Below, in pieces: positions 16,940 to 24,701 of a DNA stretch of 64,000 bases. The translations under genes and the position numbers were made by a program. Under the pieces are notes generated by a model, which saw nothing but the letters and a program-made list of their open reading frames with translations, did not search any database and had not been told where the DNA came from. The stretch comes from CAZNFR01 sp964572225 (GTDB taxonomy: Bacteria > Bacteroidota > Bacteroidia > Bacteroidales > GCA-2748055). The stretch covers positions 6,047 to 70,046 of the forward strand of contig CAZNFR010000006.1 in the NCBI GenBank assembly GCA_964572225.1, read 5' to 3'. Numbering within the stretch: the first letter of the stretch is position 1; each line of letters starts with the position of its first letter.

Positions 16940-19900
16940 CCTGCCTCTCTCATTCTTTTTAATAAAGGATACCAGACATAACCCCTCACATTTTTGTAGC
17001 CGGCGGCTTCCAATGCCATCACATAACGTTGTACCTGTTTCAGGTAACTGTCTCGCTCCTTGTCCCCGAACTTAAAATCAATAACCATCACGCGACCATC
17101 CTTTACTACCACCCTGTCGGGCCTCAGGATGTTACCGCTTTCATCCACCAGGTCCTGCTCAGTTATAACCTCCCCCTCACCGTCAAACCATTGCTTAAAT
17201 GGGTTTTCCAAAATCAACCCTTTTATTTTCGCAACCCAATCATCCTTTTCCCCGGTAGAAAGGAGTCCTTTCATCCAGGCTTTACGAACAGCCGGCTCAA
17301 TGTCTTCTTCTGTAATTATCATGGAAAAAATTTCGTGCATTTGTGTACCAAATCCAGCCGGGTCACTAAACTCTTCTTCCAGGCTTGAAAGGTAGATGTT
17401 CCGGTTATTTTTAAGAAGAGTTGGGGTGGAATTATGCACAGGGTAGTTTTCGGGGAAAGAGGTATAGTTTCCGCTTTTCTTCTCCGGGATGGGTAATTGT
17501 TCTTTCTCACCGAACGTGAAAAAATTATTCTCATCACTATAAACACCCCCTGGGAGTTTTGCCCCATTTTCCCCGGAGCCTTTGAGGATGTTCAGTAACA
17601 GGGTACCTATGCTTATTTCATTGGCATTTTCGGTTATCCCGGAAAAAGTATACAATTCCTTTTCGGCACGGGTAAAAGAAACATACAATAAATTAATATT
17701 ATCAATATATCCCATAAACGTTTCGTTCCAATATTCCTTGTGAAACATAGTATCTGAAAGCTTGCGGGAATAATTTACCGGAAGCATGGGAAAAAAATGG
17801 AAAGGAGTTCCCTCCGGATTCACCCAGATCATGTTGTTTCTCGTTCCCGGAGTAAGTGCCCAGTCACAAAAAGGAATAATAACTGTTTTAAACTGCAATC
17901 CCTTGGCTTTATGAATGGTCATAATTCGCATGGCATCCTGAGCTTCCGATGCATTCAGCATCAGGTCATCTCCATAAATATCCCAATACCTTAGAAAGGA
18001 TGATATATCTCCGGTTTCCTCATTGAGGTAGTTTAATACAAAATCCTGGAAGGCCTGCAAATAGGCAATTTCGGAACTGTTTTTTCCAAGATCAAAGATC
18101 CGTATCAATTCTTCAAGCAATTCGAACAAGGGAAGTTTTTGTAGTTGTTCGTTCTGAATTCCTCTCTCTTCCAGGTAGAAATCCATCTTAAACCTAAGGG
18201 AATCCTCATCAACGGAACTAAAAATCAAGTGAGGATTTGAAGGGATCACCTCTGTATTGAAAAAGTAAAAAAGTGCATGATTGAGGTAAGCATCATTGAT
18301 TTTTTCACTTTGACCAGATATTTTCTTTAGCATTCCCAGGAGGAACCTTACCGAAGGATTATTACCGATATATAATGCATCATTGGAAATAATCGAATAA
18401 TTATAATTCTTTTGCGATTCCTTCTTTTGTGAAAGTAGCATCTCCGCGATTATCCGTCCTTCAGCTTTGGTTCTAACCAAAAAGGTTATATCTCTGGGCC
18501 TTATGCCTCTTTCCTGCAGGTTTTCAACCAATTCAGGGATTCGTTGTTCGAGAAACTCCCTGTATTGATCCTGATTTTTCTTGAAAAAGAATTGAGATTC
18601 AACATAGCCCGAACTTATGATGCTCCCCTCCGGCAATTCCTGTTCGGTATTATCATATACTCTGTCGACAAGTTCAAGCCAATTATCCAGAAACTCACCC
18701 TCCATTTTCGCTTCTTCCCACTTTTGCCTCATAGTGGATTGTACTTTTTTCGGAAGTAGGGTAAAAAATGAATTAAAGAACCTTACCAGGTTTTTAGAAC
18801 TTCGGTAATTTACCCTGAGGTATTCTTCTCTGATTTGATGCTTATGGACACGTTGATTCACCTCCGCAGCCAGTATCCTCCAGTCACCATTCCGCCAACG
18901 GTAGATGGATTGTTTTACATCACCCACAATCAGGCTCGGCTGATCTTCCGATAAACCGTTTACAATCAATGGATAAAAATTATCCCACTGAAAACGGGAT
19001 GTATCCTGAAATTCATCAAGCATATACTTGTCAAAATAGTTTCCTGCTTTTTCAAAGATGAAGGGGGTATCGTTGCCCTCGATTATTTTTTTCAGGAAAA
19101 AGGAAGAATCTGACAATAGAAAAATATTGTTTTCCAGACAAATCTCCCGAATGGAAGATGAAATATCCTTGAGTAAACCAAAAGTGTATATATTCTTTTG
19201 CAGTTCAATGGCGGTAAGGTATTCGGCCTTATTACCCTCCCAAAATTCAAGGTACTCAATCAACCTTTTCTGTAAACGAGTAGTTACCAATTCCAGAATA
19301 GCCTCTCTGGATTTATGGGTTTTGGCGACCCACTCCAAGGGATCACCAGCTGCCTTTTTAACCGTATCAGTCGGTTCCGAACCATCTCTTGAAGCCTCTG
19401 CAACCCCTTTCAGGTACCCCAAAACTCCCGTACTCTTTCTCTTGAAATCCTCGATGGCAAACCCCTTCTCTTCAGCTATCTGTAGTATGGCTGCCGCCAT
19501 GACCTTCAATTTATTTTCTGTTGTCCTGATGATTTCATAGAGTTTTGATCTTAAGGATAGTAAGTTCTTTCTGTCCTCATCCTTATCTCTGTTTTCACCC
19601 ATCACTTCCTGGTAGTTTTCACTAAAAATTTCACGACCCAATTCAAACAGATAGGTCTCAATCTTCCAGTTCTTGTTTTCCAAAAGTTTCTCCTGTGTAT
19701 AATCCAGAATCCATTCTTTGATTTGTCCGTCTGTATCCAGGCTTAGCAGAATACGTTCAATAGCCTCATTTAGGATATTATCCGGATTTAATTCCAGATT
19801 ATATCCGGTCTGAAGCCCAATCTCCCGCGTAAATCCGCGGATGACCCACTGAAAAAACCTGTCAATGGTCCCGACACTAAAGGCTGAATAATCGTTTAAT

Positions 19901-20193
19901 ATGATTTCCAGGGTTTTATGTGCCTTTTCTGCCAGGGAAGATTCGGTGAAAGAAGGGTTACTCTTTAAGAGGGATTCTTTATATCCGGCTACTTTAGGGT
20001 CATTTTTTGACAGCAGGTACAATGAAGAAATAATTCTTTCCTTCATTTCGTTGGAAGCCTTATTCGTAAAAGTAACTGCAAGAATCTTTCTATAGGAAAA
20101 CGGATCCTCCATTAAGTGTTCCAGGTATTTAAGCGCTAGCTGATAGGTTTTTCCCGAACCCGCCGATGCTTTTAAAAGTGTGAGATTACTCAT
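16936..20193 (-). CDS. AddA-like UvrD-family helicase/exonuclease
   Basis: This 1085-residue protein has full UvrD/RecB helicase motifs: Walker A AGSGKT (residues 11-16), AVTFTNKASNEMKERI (Ia), YMLDEFQDTSRFQWD (II), VGDVKQSIYRWRNGD (III), IMTIHKAKGLQFKTVIIPF (V) and LLYVSFTRAEKEL (VI). The C-terminal 130 residues carry a RecB-type nuclease core, LRPDRVVVKDGRVMVIDFKFG. This is the AddA arrangement, a motor plus nuclease that resects double-strand breaks for RecA. It is the first gene of the block and overlaps the radical SAM gene by 4 bp. Confidence 0.88.
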   Translation of the reverse strand: MSNLTLLKASAGSGKTYQLALKYLEHLMEDPFSYRKILAVTFTNKASNEMKERIISSLYLLSKNDPKVAGYKESLLKSNPSFTESSLAEKAHKTLEIILNDYSAFSVGTIDRFFQWVIRGFTREIGLQTGYNLELNPDNILNEAIERILLSLDTDGQIKEWILDYTQEKLLENKNWKIETYLFELGREIFSENYQEVMGENRDKDEDRKNLLSLRSKLYEIIRTTENKLKVMAAAILQIAEEKGFAIEDFKRKSTGVLGYLKGVAEASRDGSEPTDTVKKAAGDPLEWVAKTHKSREAILELVTTRLQKRLIEYLEFWEGNKAEYLTAIELQKNIYTFGLLKDISSSIREICLENNIFLLSDSSFFLKKIIEGNDTPFIFEKAGNYFDKYMLDEFQDTSRFQWDNFYPLIVNGLSEDQPSLIVGDVKQSIYRWRNGDWRILAAEVNQRVHKHQIREEYLRVNYRSSKNLVRFFNSFFTLLPKKVQSTMRQKWEEAKMEGEFLDNWLELVDRVYDNTEQELPEGSIISSGYVESQFFFKKNQDQYREFLEQRIPELVENLQERGIRPRDITFLVRTKAEGRIIAEMLLSQKKESQKNYNYSIISNDALYIGNNPSVRFLLGMLKKISGQSEKINDAYLNHALFYFFNTEVIPSNPHLIFSSVDEDSLRFKMDFYLEERGIQNEQLQKLPLFELLEELIRIFDLGKNSSEIAYLQAFQDFVLNYLNEETGDISSFLRYWDIYGDDLMLNASEAQDAMRIMTIHKAKGLQFKTVIIPFCDWALTPGTRNNMIWVNPEGTPFHFFPMLPVNYSRKLSDTMFHKEYWNETFMGYIDNINLLYVSFTRAEKELYTFSGITENANEISIGTLLLNILKGSGENGAKLPGGVYSDENNFFTFGEKEQLPIPEKKSGNYTSFPENYPVHNSTPTLLKNNRNIYLSSLEEEFSDPAGFGTQMHEIFSMIITEEDIEPAVRKAWMKGLLSTGEKDDWVAKIKGLILENPFKQWFDGEGEVITEQDLVDESGNILRPDRVVVKDGRVMVIDFKFGDKERDSYLKQVQRYVMALEAAGYKNVRGYVWYPLLKRMREAG

Positions 20194-20389
20194 AAATGGT
20201 TGAATTTTCCATGTTTTGGATCAGCTTGCAATTTAACAGAATTGGTATCCCGGAATTAAAAATATTCGGTTATTTATCCGGTTATCCAGGAAATTCTTCA
20301 ATGCATCCCTAAAAAATATAAAATTAATTAATTGTGTGTAATAATACTTTCTTAAATTGCCCCTAACCTAATCACAAAAATTCATCATC

Positions 20390-20995
20390 ATGAAAAGAAT
20401 TCTTCTCATTCTGGGATTTATTGCAGTTGTATTCACTTCGGGATACAGTCAGATGAACACCGGCAGCCTGTTCGCACTTGGGGTTGCTGAATTGAAAATG
20501 GAGGCATACAGGCAAAAACAAATCAATTCTGATTTTGATCCCACCAAAATCCTGAGTTTTGCTTTCAATCCTGCGGCAGGCTATTTTCTTGCCAACAGGG
20601 TTGCCGCGGGTATTATGATGAGCTATGCCTACCACCGACTTAAATACGAAGCTGCCAAAGACATCACAACCGCATTTCTATTGGGACCATTTGCAAGATA
20701 TTATTACCAGTACGGAGCCCTGGTTCCATTCGCTGAAATTTTTCTTGGCATAGGCAGAGAGAATTACAAGTATGTGTATGATACCGATGGAATTGAAAAT
20801 GAAAGTCCTCACAGGCTGTTCAAAGCATGGCTGGGGATTGGTGCTGCTTATTTTATTACTGAATATGTAGCCCTGGAAATGATCCTGAAGTATTTTTATG
20901 AAACCGCCAAACCTATTGATGCAGAGGGAGATGGGACCTCCTATAACGGATTGATTTTCTGTATTGGATTTGCCATTTTCTTCGGAAGCATATAA
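20390..20995 (+). CDS. Small outer-membrane beta-barrel protein
   Basis: A 201-residue protein with a cleavable signal peptide (MKRILLILGFIAVVFTSGYSQ). Its mature part alternates hydrophobic and polar residues with aromatic girdles, for example RVAAGIMMSYAYHRLKYE, FAEIFLGIGRENYKYVY and YNGLIFCIGFAIFFGSI, and ends in a hydrophobic strand. These features suggest an eight-stranded barrel of the OmpA/OmpW-like porin type; the specific substrate is unknown. It is flanked by the 3' end terminator at 21021-21043 and appears monocistronic. Confidence 0.7.
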   Translation: MKRILLILGFIAVVFTSGYSQMNTGSLFALGVAELKMEAYRQKQINSDFDPTKILSFAFNPAAGYFLANRVAAGIMMSYAYHRLKYEAAKDITTAFLLGPFARYYYQYGALVPFAEIFLGIGRENYKYVYDTDGIENESPHRLFKAWLGIGAAYFITEYVALEMILKYFYETAKPIDAEGDGTSYNGLIFCIGFAIFFGSI

Positions 20996-21020
20996 AAGAG
21001 TTTCAGGGGCTCTATGATCT

Positions 21021-21043
21021 GAGCCGGTTTGTTAAACCGGCTC
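21021..21043 (+). terminator. Hairpin terminator after the small barrel gene
   Basis: GAGCCGGTTT and AAACCGGCTC form a perfect 10-bp stem with a 3-nt loop, 25 bp after the stop codon. The following T tract (CGATCTTTGTTG) is weak, so termination may be partial; it also lies between convergent genes. Confidence 0.6.
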
Positions 21044-21071
21044 GATCTTTGTTGCCTGTACACGGAGGTTT

Positions 21072-22250
21072 CTATCCTTCAATGATACCTGAACCTATCA
21101 ACTCACCATCCTTGTACCACGCAGCAAATTGTCCACCCGCAATTCCTCGTTGGGGTTTCCTGAATCGTACGATCATACCTTCCTCCCTTTTATGTAGTTC
21201 TGCTTCCTGGAGAGATTGCCTGTATCGGATCCTGACCATGAAGTCCCTTCTTTCTCCGGTCTTCATGCTGCAGTCGGGTCGGACCCAATGAATATCATCC
21301 TTCCGTATGCGGAGGAAATCCCGGTACAAGCCTGGATGGTCCTGACCCTGGCCAACATACACAAGATTCTTCTCGGTATCGGTTTGCAAAACAAATAAAG
21401 GCTCTTTTTTTCCTCCAATGTTTAATCCTTTTCGTTGTCCGATTGTATAAAAGTGGGCACCGGAATGCTCACCGGTAATAAATCCGTCATTTTCATTATA
21501 GCGCGCAGGCTGATAATCAGAAAAATCCCCGTTCAAAGCAGTTTTCCCTATCAAATTAAATCCATCGACCGGAATCTCGATTACCTTTCCTTTTTTCGCC
21601 TCCAATTTTTGCTGAAGGAATGTTGGGAGGTCCACTTTCCCCACAAAACAAATTCCCTGCGAATCTTTCTTTTGAGCAGATGCAAGTTTTTGCTCCCGGG
21701 CTATTCTCCTGACCTCCGTTTTCATCAAATGACCAATGGGAAACAAGGTGCGGGCAAGCTGAGACTGCGACAACTGGCAGAGAAAATAGCTTTGTTCCTT
21801 TCCCGGATCTCTTCCTTCCAAAAGCCGGTATACCTTTTTCCCTTCAATTTCTATTTCTTCCTTTCGGCAATAATGACCCGTAGCAATGAAATCGGGCTTA
21901 AATTTTTCAGTTGCAGCAAAAAATTCATCGAACTTAATTTCGCGGTTGCATAAAACATCCGGATTGGGAGTTCGTCCGGCTTCATACTCCCTGAACATAT
22001 AATCAACCACTCTTTCCCTGTATTTCCCGCTCAAATCGACTACATGAAATGGAATATTGAGTTTTTTTGCTACCATTTCGGCAAAGGTCACATCCTCATC
22101 CCATGGACAATCCCCTTTCAGTACTCCTGTTTTATCGTGCCAGTTGACCATAAAAACAGCTGTTACCTCATAGCCCTGCTCCTTTAAAAGAAAGGCAGCA
22201 ACACTGGAATCAACTCCCCCCGAAAGTCCAACTACAACCCGTTTCCTCAT
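21072..22250 (-). CDS. mnmA: tRNA-uridine 2-sulfurtransferase
   Basis: This 392-residue enzyme thiolates U34 of tRNA Lys, Glu and Gln. It shows the PP-loop VVVGLSGGVDSSVAAFLL, the catalytic Cys101 in GRTPNPDVLCNREIKFDEF, the second Cys in DSQGICFVGKVDL, and the C-terminal barrel region ARYNENDGFITGEHSGAHFY...GQRKGLNIGG. It carries the WHDKTGVLKGDCPWDED insertion near residue 37, common in this family. It is convergent with the small barrel gene and divergent from the tRNA-Leu genes. No sulfur relay gene is adjacent, though a cysteine desulfurase fusion lies at 59.8 kb. Confidence 0.95.
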   Translation of the reverse strand: MRKRVVVGLSGGVDSSVAAFLLKEQGYEVTAVFMVNWHDKTGVLKGDCPWDEDVTFAEMVAKKLNIPFHVVDLSGKYRERVVDYMFREYEAGRTPNPDVLCNREIKFDEFFAATEKFKPDFIATGHYCRKEEIEIEGKKVYRLLEGRDPGKEQSYFLCQLSQSQLARTLFPIGHLMKTEVRRIAREQKLASAQKKDSQGICFVGKVDLPTFLQQKLEAKKGKVIEIPVDGFNLIGKTALNGDFSDYQPARYNENDGFITGEHSGAHFYTIGQRKGLNIGGKKEPLFVLQTDTEKNLVYVGQGQDHPGLYRDFLRIRKDDIHWVRPDCSMKTGERRDFMVRIRYRQSLQEAELHKREEGMIVRFRKPQRGIAGGQFAAWYKDGELIGSGIIEG

Positions 22251-22346
22251 TCATTTGATTTTTTTGCAAAGATAATATATTTAATTATGTCGATAAATCA
22301 GTCTGCTTTCCCATCCCATCATTACTAAATCAGATCCTAAATTATC

Positions 22347-22376
22347 TTGAAGGTTTTCAATTTATTTATATATTTG
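22347..22376 (+). promoter_or_regulatory. Predicted promoter of tRNA-Leu(CAG)
   Basis: TTG (22347-22349), 19 bp and TATATTTG (22369-22376) fit the Bacteroidota promoter pattern closely. The tRNA 5' end lies 50 bp downstream, leaving a short 5' leader to be removed by RNase P. Confidence 0.6.
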
Positions 22377-22425
22377 CAGCACTTTTTGCTGATCGGTACC
22401 CTCATTAACCCAGGTTCTTTCAAAT

Positions 22426-22509
22426 GCCCAGATGGCGGAATTGGTAGACGCGCTAGTTTCAGGGACTAGTGTACGCAAGTACGTGCAGGTTCGAGTCCTG
22501 TTCTGGGCA
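22426..22509 (+). tRNA. tRNA-Leu, anticodon CAG
   Basis: An 84-nt class II tRNA. The acceptor stem GCCCAGA pairs with TCTGGGC and A73 follows. The anticodon stem is CTAGT/ACTAG with loop TTCAGGG, giving anticodon CAG (codon CUG). A long variable arm (GTACGCAAGTAC) and the T-loop GGTTCGAGTCC support leucine identity. CCA is not encoded. It is followed by a hairpin at 22622. Confidence 0.95.
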
Positions 22510-22586
22510 CTTTCCCTCCCCAAATGTCGATATCAGTGTTAATCTAATTTTAACCAGGAATTCGGAATTGTAATTCATTTTAGACT

Positions 22587-22663
22587 TATCTTTGCTTCAG
22601 GATTACATGGATTTCAATTTAACAGCTACGGCAGATTTAGCTGTGGTTTTTTATTGTCGGTAG
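22587..22663 (+). promoter_or_regulatory. Possible leader region of the 54-residue ORF (promoter, mini-ORF, hairpin)
   Basis: TATCTTTG at 22587-22594 matches the -7 consensus, though its -33 partner is poor (TTG at 22568, 16-bp spacer). Between it and the small gene an 18-codon mini-ORF (22607-22663, MDFNLTATADLAVVFYCR) overlaps the hairpin at 22622-22652. Its amino-acid content is not biased toward any residue, so leader-peptide control is only a possibility. Confidence 0.25.
22622..22652 (+). terminator. Intrinsic terminator between tRNA-Leu(CAG) and the small membrane protein gene
   Basis: ACAGCTA (22622-22628) and TAGCTGT (22638-22644) make a 7-bp stem with a 9-nt loop, followed by GG and a T6 run. 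Most simply it ends the tRNA-Leu(CAG) transcript; it could also act as an attenuator for the downstream 54-residue ORF. Confidence 0.55.
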
Positions 22664-22667
22664 GAAT

Positions 22668-22832
22668 ATGCAGGTATTACTATTTATATCTCTGGCTCTG
22701 AATGTTTTACTTTCTATTTTACTCATTATAAGCATGTTAAGACACATACGGAGAGGGAAAGCGGAAGCAGAACTGGAAGAAAAGATCAATGATGTTCAGG
22801 AAAGATTACACAATCTTTTCAAATATGATTAA
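22668..22832 (+). CDS. Small single-pass membrane protein, 54 residues
   Basis: An ATG at 22668 opens 54 codons ending in TAA. The product has an N-terminal membrane helix (VLLFISLALNVLLSILLII) and a basic-acidic amphipathic tail (RHIRRGKAEAELEEKINDVQ) that could form a short coiled coil. TAGGAAT precedes the start as a weak ribosome site. It lies between two tRNA-Leu genes and 7 bp after the mini-ORF stop. No family is recognised. The membrane-plus-heptad layout makes a real gene plausible, but its short length leaves doubt. Confidence 0.5.
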   Translation: MQVLLFISLALNVLLSILLIISMLRHIRRGKAEAELEEKINDVQERLHNLFKYD

Positions 22833-22873
22833 GCCTTGATTTGCCTTAGGCTACAGCAAATTTTTGGCAATAA

Positions 22874-22905
22874 TTCGCTGTACTTGTAATATTTTTTTAT
22901 ATTTG
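22874..22905 (+). promoter_or_regulatory. Predicted promoter of tRNA-Leu(GAG)
   Basis: TATATTTG at 22898-22905 is a perfect -7 match, with TTCG at 22874-22877 20 bp upstream as a weak -33 element. The tRNA 5' end follows 43 bp downstream. Confidence 0.45.
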
Positions 22906-22947
22906 CACCACTTTTAACAAAAGTAGTTCCTCAAAACTTTGAAAATT

Positions 22948-23033
22948 GCCCAGGTGGCGGAATTGGTAGACGCGCTAGGTTGAGGGCCTAGTGGCCGTTT
23001 TAGGCCGTGCTGGTTCGATTCCAGTCCTGGGCA
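22948..23033 (+). tRNA. tRNA-Leu, anticodon GAG
   Basis: An 86-nt class II tRNA. The acceptor stem GCCCAGG pairs with CCTGGGC and A73 follows. The anticodon stem CTAGG/CCTAG holds loop TTGAGGG, giving anticodon GAG (codons CUC/CUU). A long variable arm (GGCCGTTTTAGGCC) supports leucine identity. CCA is not encoded. A T6 run directly follows and the cysH stop codon lies 10 bp away on the other strand. Confidence 0.95.
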
Positions 23034-23042
23034 CTTTTTTAT

Positions 23043-23774
23043 TTAAGAACTTTTTTCAGATCGATGTAAACCGCATTCTTTCTGCTCAGGTTGTTCCCAC
23101 CACCATCTTCCCGCACGCACATCCTCTCCCGGTTCGACGGCTCTTGTACAGGGCTGACAACCAATACTTCGGAAGCCCTGATCATGTAGAGGATTATAGG
23201 GAACACTGTGTTGATGGATGTATTCCCAGACCTGCTTTTCCGACCAATCAATCAGCGGATTAACTTTGATAAGGCCGTTACCTTCATCCCATTCGACCAG
23301 TTTATTGAAAAATCGGGTCACAGACTGGTCCTTCCTAAGCCCGCAAATCCATACATCCAGACCTTCAAATGCCCGTTTAAGGGGTTCAATTTTACGGATA
23401 TGACAACATAGTTTGCGATTCTCAACACTTTTATAGAAAAGGTTGATGCCCTTTTCCTTTACCATCTTCTGAACCTGTTTATAATCAGGAAAGAACACTT
23501 CAATACGAATATTGTATTTCTTATTCGTCTCTGATATTAATTCATAGGTTTCAGGAAAAACTCTTCCGGTATCCAATGTAAATATTCTGGTGTCCGGATC
23601 AATATCCGTAACCATTTTGGTGAGAACCTGATCCTCCGCACCCATGCTGGAGGAAAGCGCAATTTTGGATTTATATTCTTTCAAAAAAAACTGAAGCACC
23701 TTTTCCGGTTCTGCCTTATGGAATCTTTCATTTAATTTGCTTATCGTATCTTTCAATTCTTCACCTATTTTCAT
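23043..23774 (-). CDS. cysH: Phosphoadenylyl/adenylyl-sulfate reductase
   Basis: This 243-residue enzyme reduces activated sulfate (APS or PAPS) to sulfite in assimilation. The PP-loop motif is SSSMGAEDQV (about residue 41). Cys123-Cys124 in KLCCHIRK and Cys206/Cys209 in GCQPCTR make the [4Fe-4S] signature of the APS-reducing type, and catalytic Cys234 sits in KECGLH near the C-terminus. GLRKDQSVTR is the substrate loop. No other sulfate-assimilation gene is adjacent, and the gene seems to be a single unit. Confidence 0.93.
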   Translation of the reverse strand: MKIGEELKDTISKLNERFHKAEPEKVLQFFLKEYKSKIALSSSMGAEDQVLTKMVTDIDPDTRIFTLDTGRVFPETYELISETNKKYNIRIEVFFPDYKQVQKMVKEKGINLFYKSVENRKLCCHIRKIEPLKRAFEGLDVWICGLRKDQSVTRFFNKLVEWDEGNGLIKVNPLIDWSEKQVWEYIHQHSVPYNPLHDQGFRSIGCQPCTRAVEPGEDVRAGRWWWEQPEQKECGLHRSEKSS

Positions 23775-23854
23775 GCTGCATAATTTTTGTGTAAAAATAG
23801 CAAAATAATGGGATCCAGTCTAAATCCTCAATACTCCTTGACTGCCCTTGGATT

Positions 23855-24550
23855 TCATGAAAAACTTTCAATCTTCCCCATGTCTTTCCAGTCATCCGTA
23901 TGAAGAAATAATCCTATCTTATGGCCCGTAGCTATCTTTAGAATTTCAGGCATTATGGGGAACACCTGCTGCCCGGGTAAGAGCTTAATAAATTGTTTTT
24001 CAACTATGTATATGGCACTGAATGCAATTTCTTCCATTCTCCCGTTTTTTCTTGAAAGGATTGTTTCTCCTGTATCCCTGTGTTTCCAGCCACAGAGCAA
24101 TCTTTCTTCGTTCATCAAAAGATATCTGCTGGTTTCTCTGTATTTAACGGCCAGGGTGGCAATGTATTTATTCTGAATATGATGGGCCCATAATTCATTC
24201 AGGTTTAATCCTGTAAGAATATCAACATTATGAACGAGAATGGGACCCTCATCGAAAACAGATTCTGCTTTTTTCAATCCGCCACCGGTATCGAGCAGTA
24301 ATTCGCTTTCATCGGATATTTGTATATCCAGTGTGGGAAATTCGCACCTTTTCAGGTAATCCACAACCTGATAAGCAAGGTGATGCACATTAACAACTAC
24401 TTTTGTAAACCCGTGGTTCGCAAGACTTCTGAGAACATAATAGATAAGTGGAAATCCATGGTATTCTAACAAAGCCTTGGGTTTGTTCTCCGTTAAGGGC
24501 CTCAACCGGGTCCCCAGTCCTGCTGCCATGATCATAGCCTGCTTTTTCAT
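23855..24550 (-). CDS. Sugar-1-phosphate nucleotidyltransferase, MurU-like
   Basis: The 231-residue protein has the nucleotidyltransferase signature AAGLGTRLRPLTENKPKALL (residues about 10-29), then VVVNVHHLAYQVVDYL and the catalytic-metal strand VHNVDILTGLNL. Length matches MurU, which makes UDP-MurNAc from MurNAc-1-phosphate in peptidoglycan recycling, rather than the longer GlmU or RmlA. Its upstream partners in the operon, a Cys-rich miniprotein and an AmgK-like sugar kinase, support this role. Start lies 4 bp after the miniprotein stop. Exact sugar is inferred. Confidence 0.8.
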   Translation of the reverse strand: MKKQAMIMAAGLGTRLRPLTENKPKALLEYHGFPLIYYVLRSLANHGFTKVVVNVHHLAYQVVDYLKRCEFPTLDIQISDESELLLDTGGGLKKAESVFDEGPILVHNVDILTGLNLNELWAHHIQNKYIATLAVKYRETSRYLLMNEERLLCGWKHRDTGETILSRKNGRMEEIAFSAIYIVEKQFIKLLPGQQVFPIMPEILKIATGHKIGLFLHTDDWKDMGKIESFS

Positions 24551-24554
24551 AATT

Positions 24555-24695
24555 TCAGGCCGATTTATTAAGTTTAACCGGTTTACAGCAATACTTTTCT
24601 TTACTGGAGAATAGACCGCATTTCTTACACCGATATTTCAGTTTCCTGTCCTCCGGATTTAATTCAATACCTTGCTTACAAAGTTTTTTCGACAT
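24555..24695 (-). CDS. Cys-rich zinc-ribbon-like miniprotein, 46 residues
   Basis: An ATG at 24695 opens 46 codons ending in TGA at 24555. The product is basic and Cys-rich: Cys6, a C23-x2-C26 pair in YRCKKCGLF and Cys36-Cys37 in EKYCCKP, suggesting a small zinc ribbon or knuckle. It starts 6 bp after the kinase-RapZ gene stops and ends 4 bp before the MurU-like gene starts, so it fits the operon exactly. No family is recognised; nucleic-acid or protein binding is a guess from the basic zinc-ribbon look. Confidence 0.65.
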   Translation of the reverse strand: MSKKLCKQGIELNPEDRKLKYRCKKCGLFSSKEKYCCKPVKLNKSA

Positions 24696-24701
24696 AAACG
24701 C

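Noticed and set aside
22607..22663. The 18-codon mini-ORF between the tRNA genes as an amino-acid-sensing leader peptide.
   Set aside because: Its residues (MDFNLTATADLAVVFYCR) show no run or enrichment of one amino acid, and no biosynthetic operon follows.
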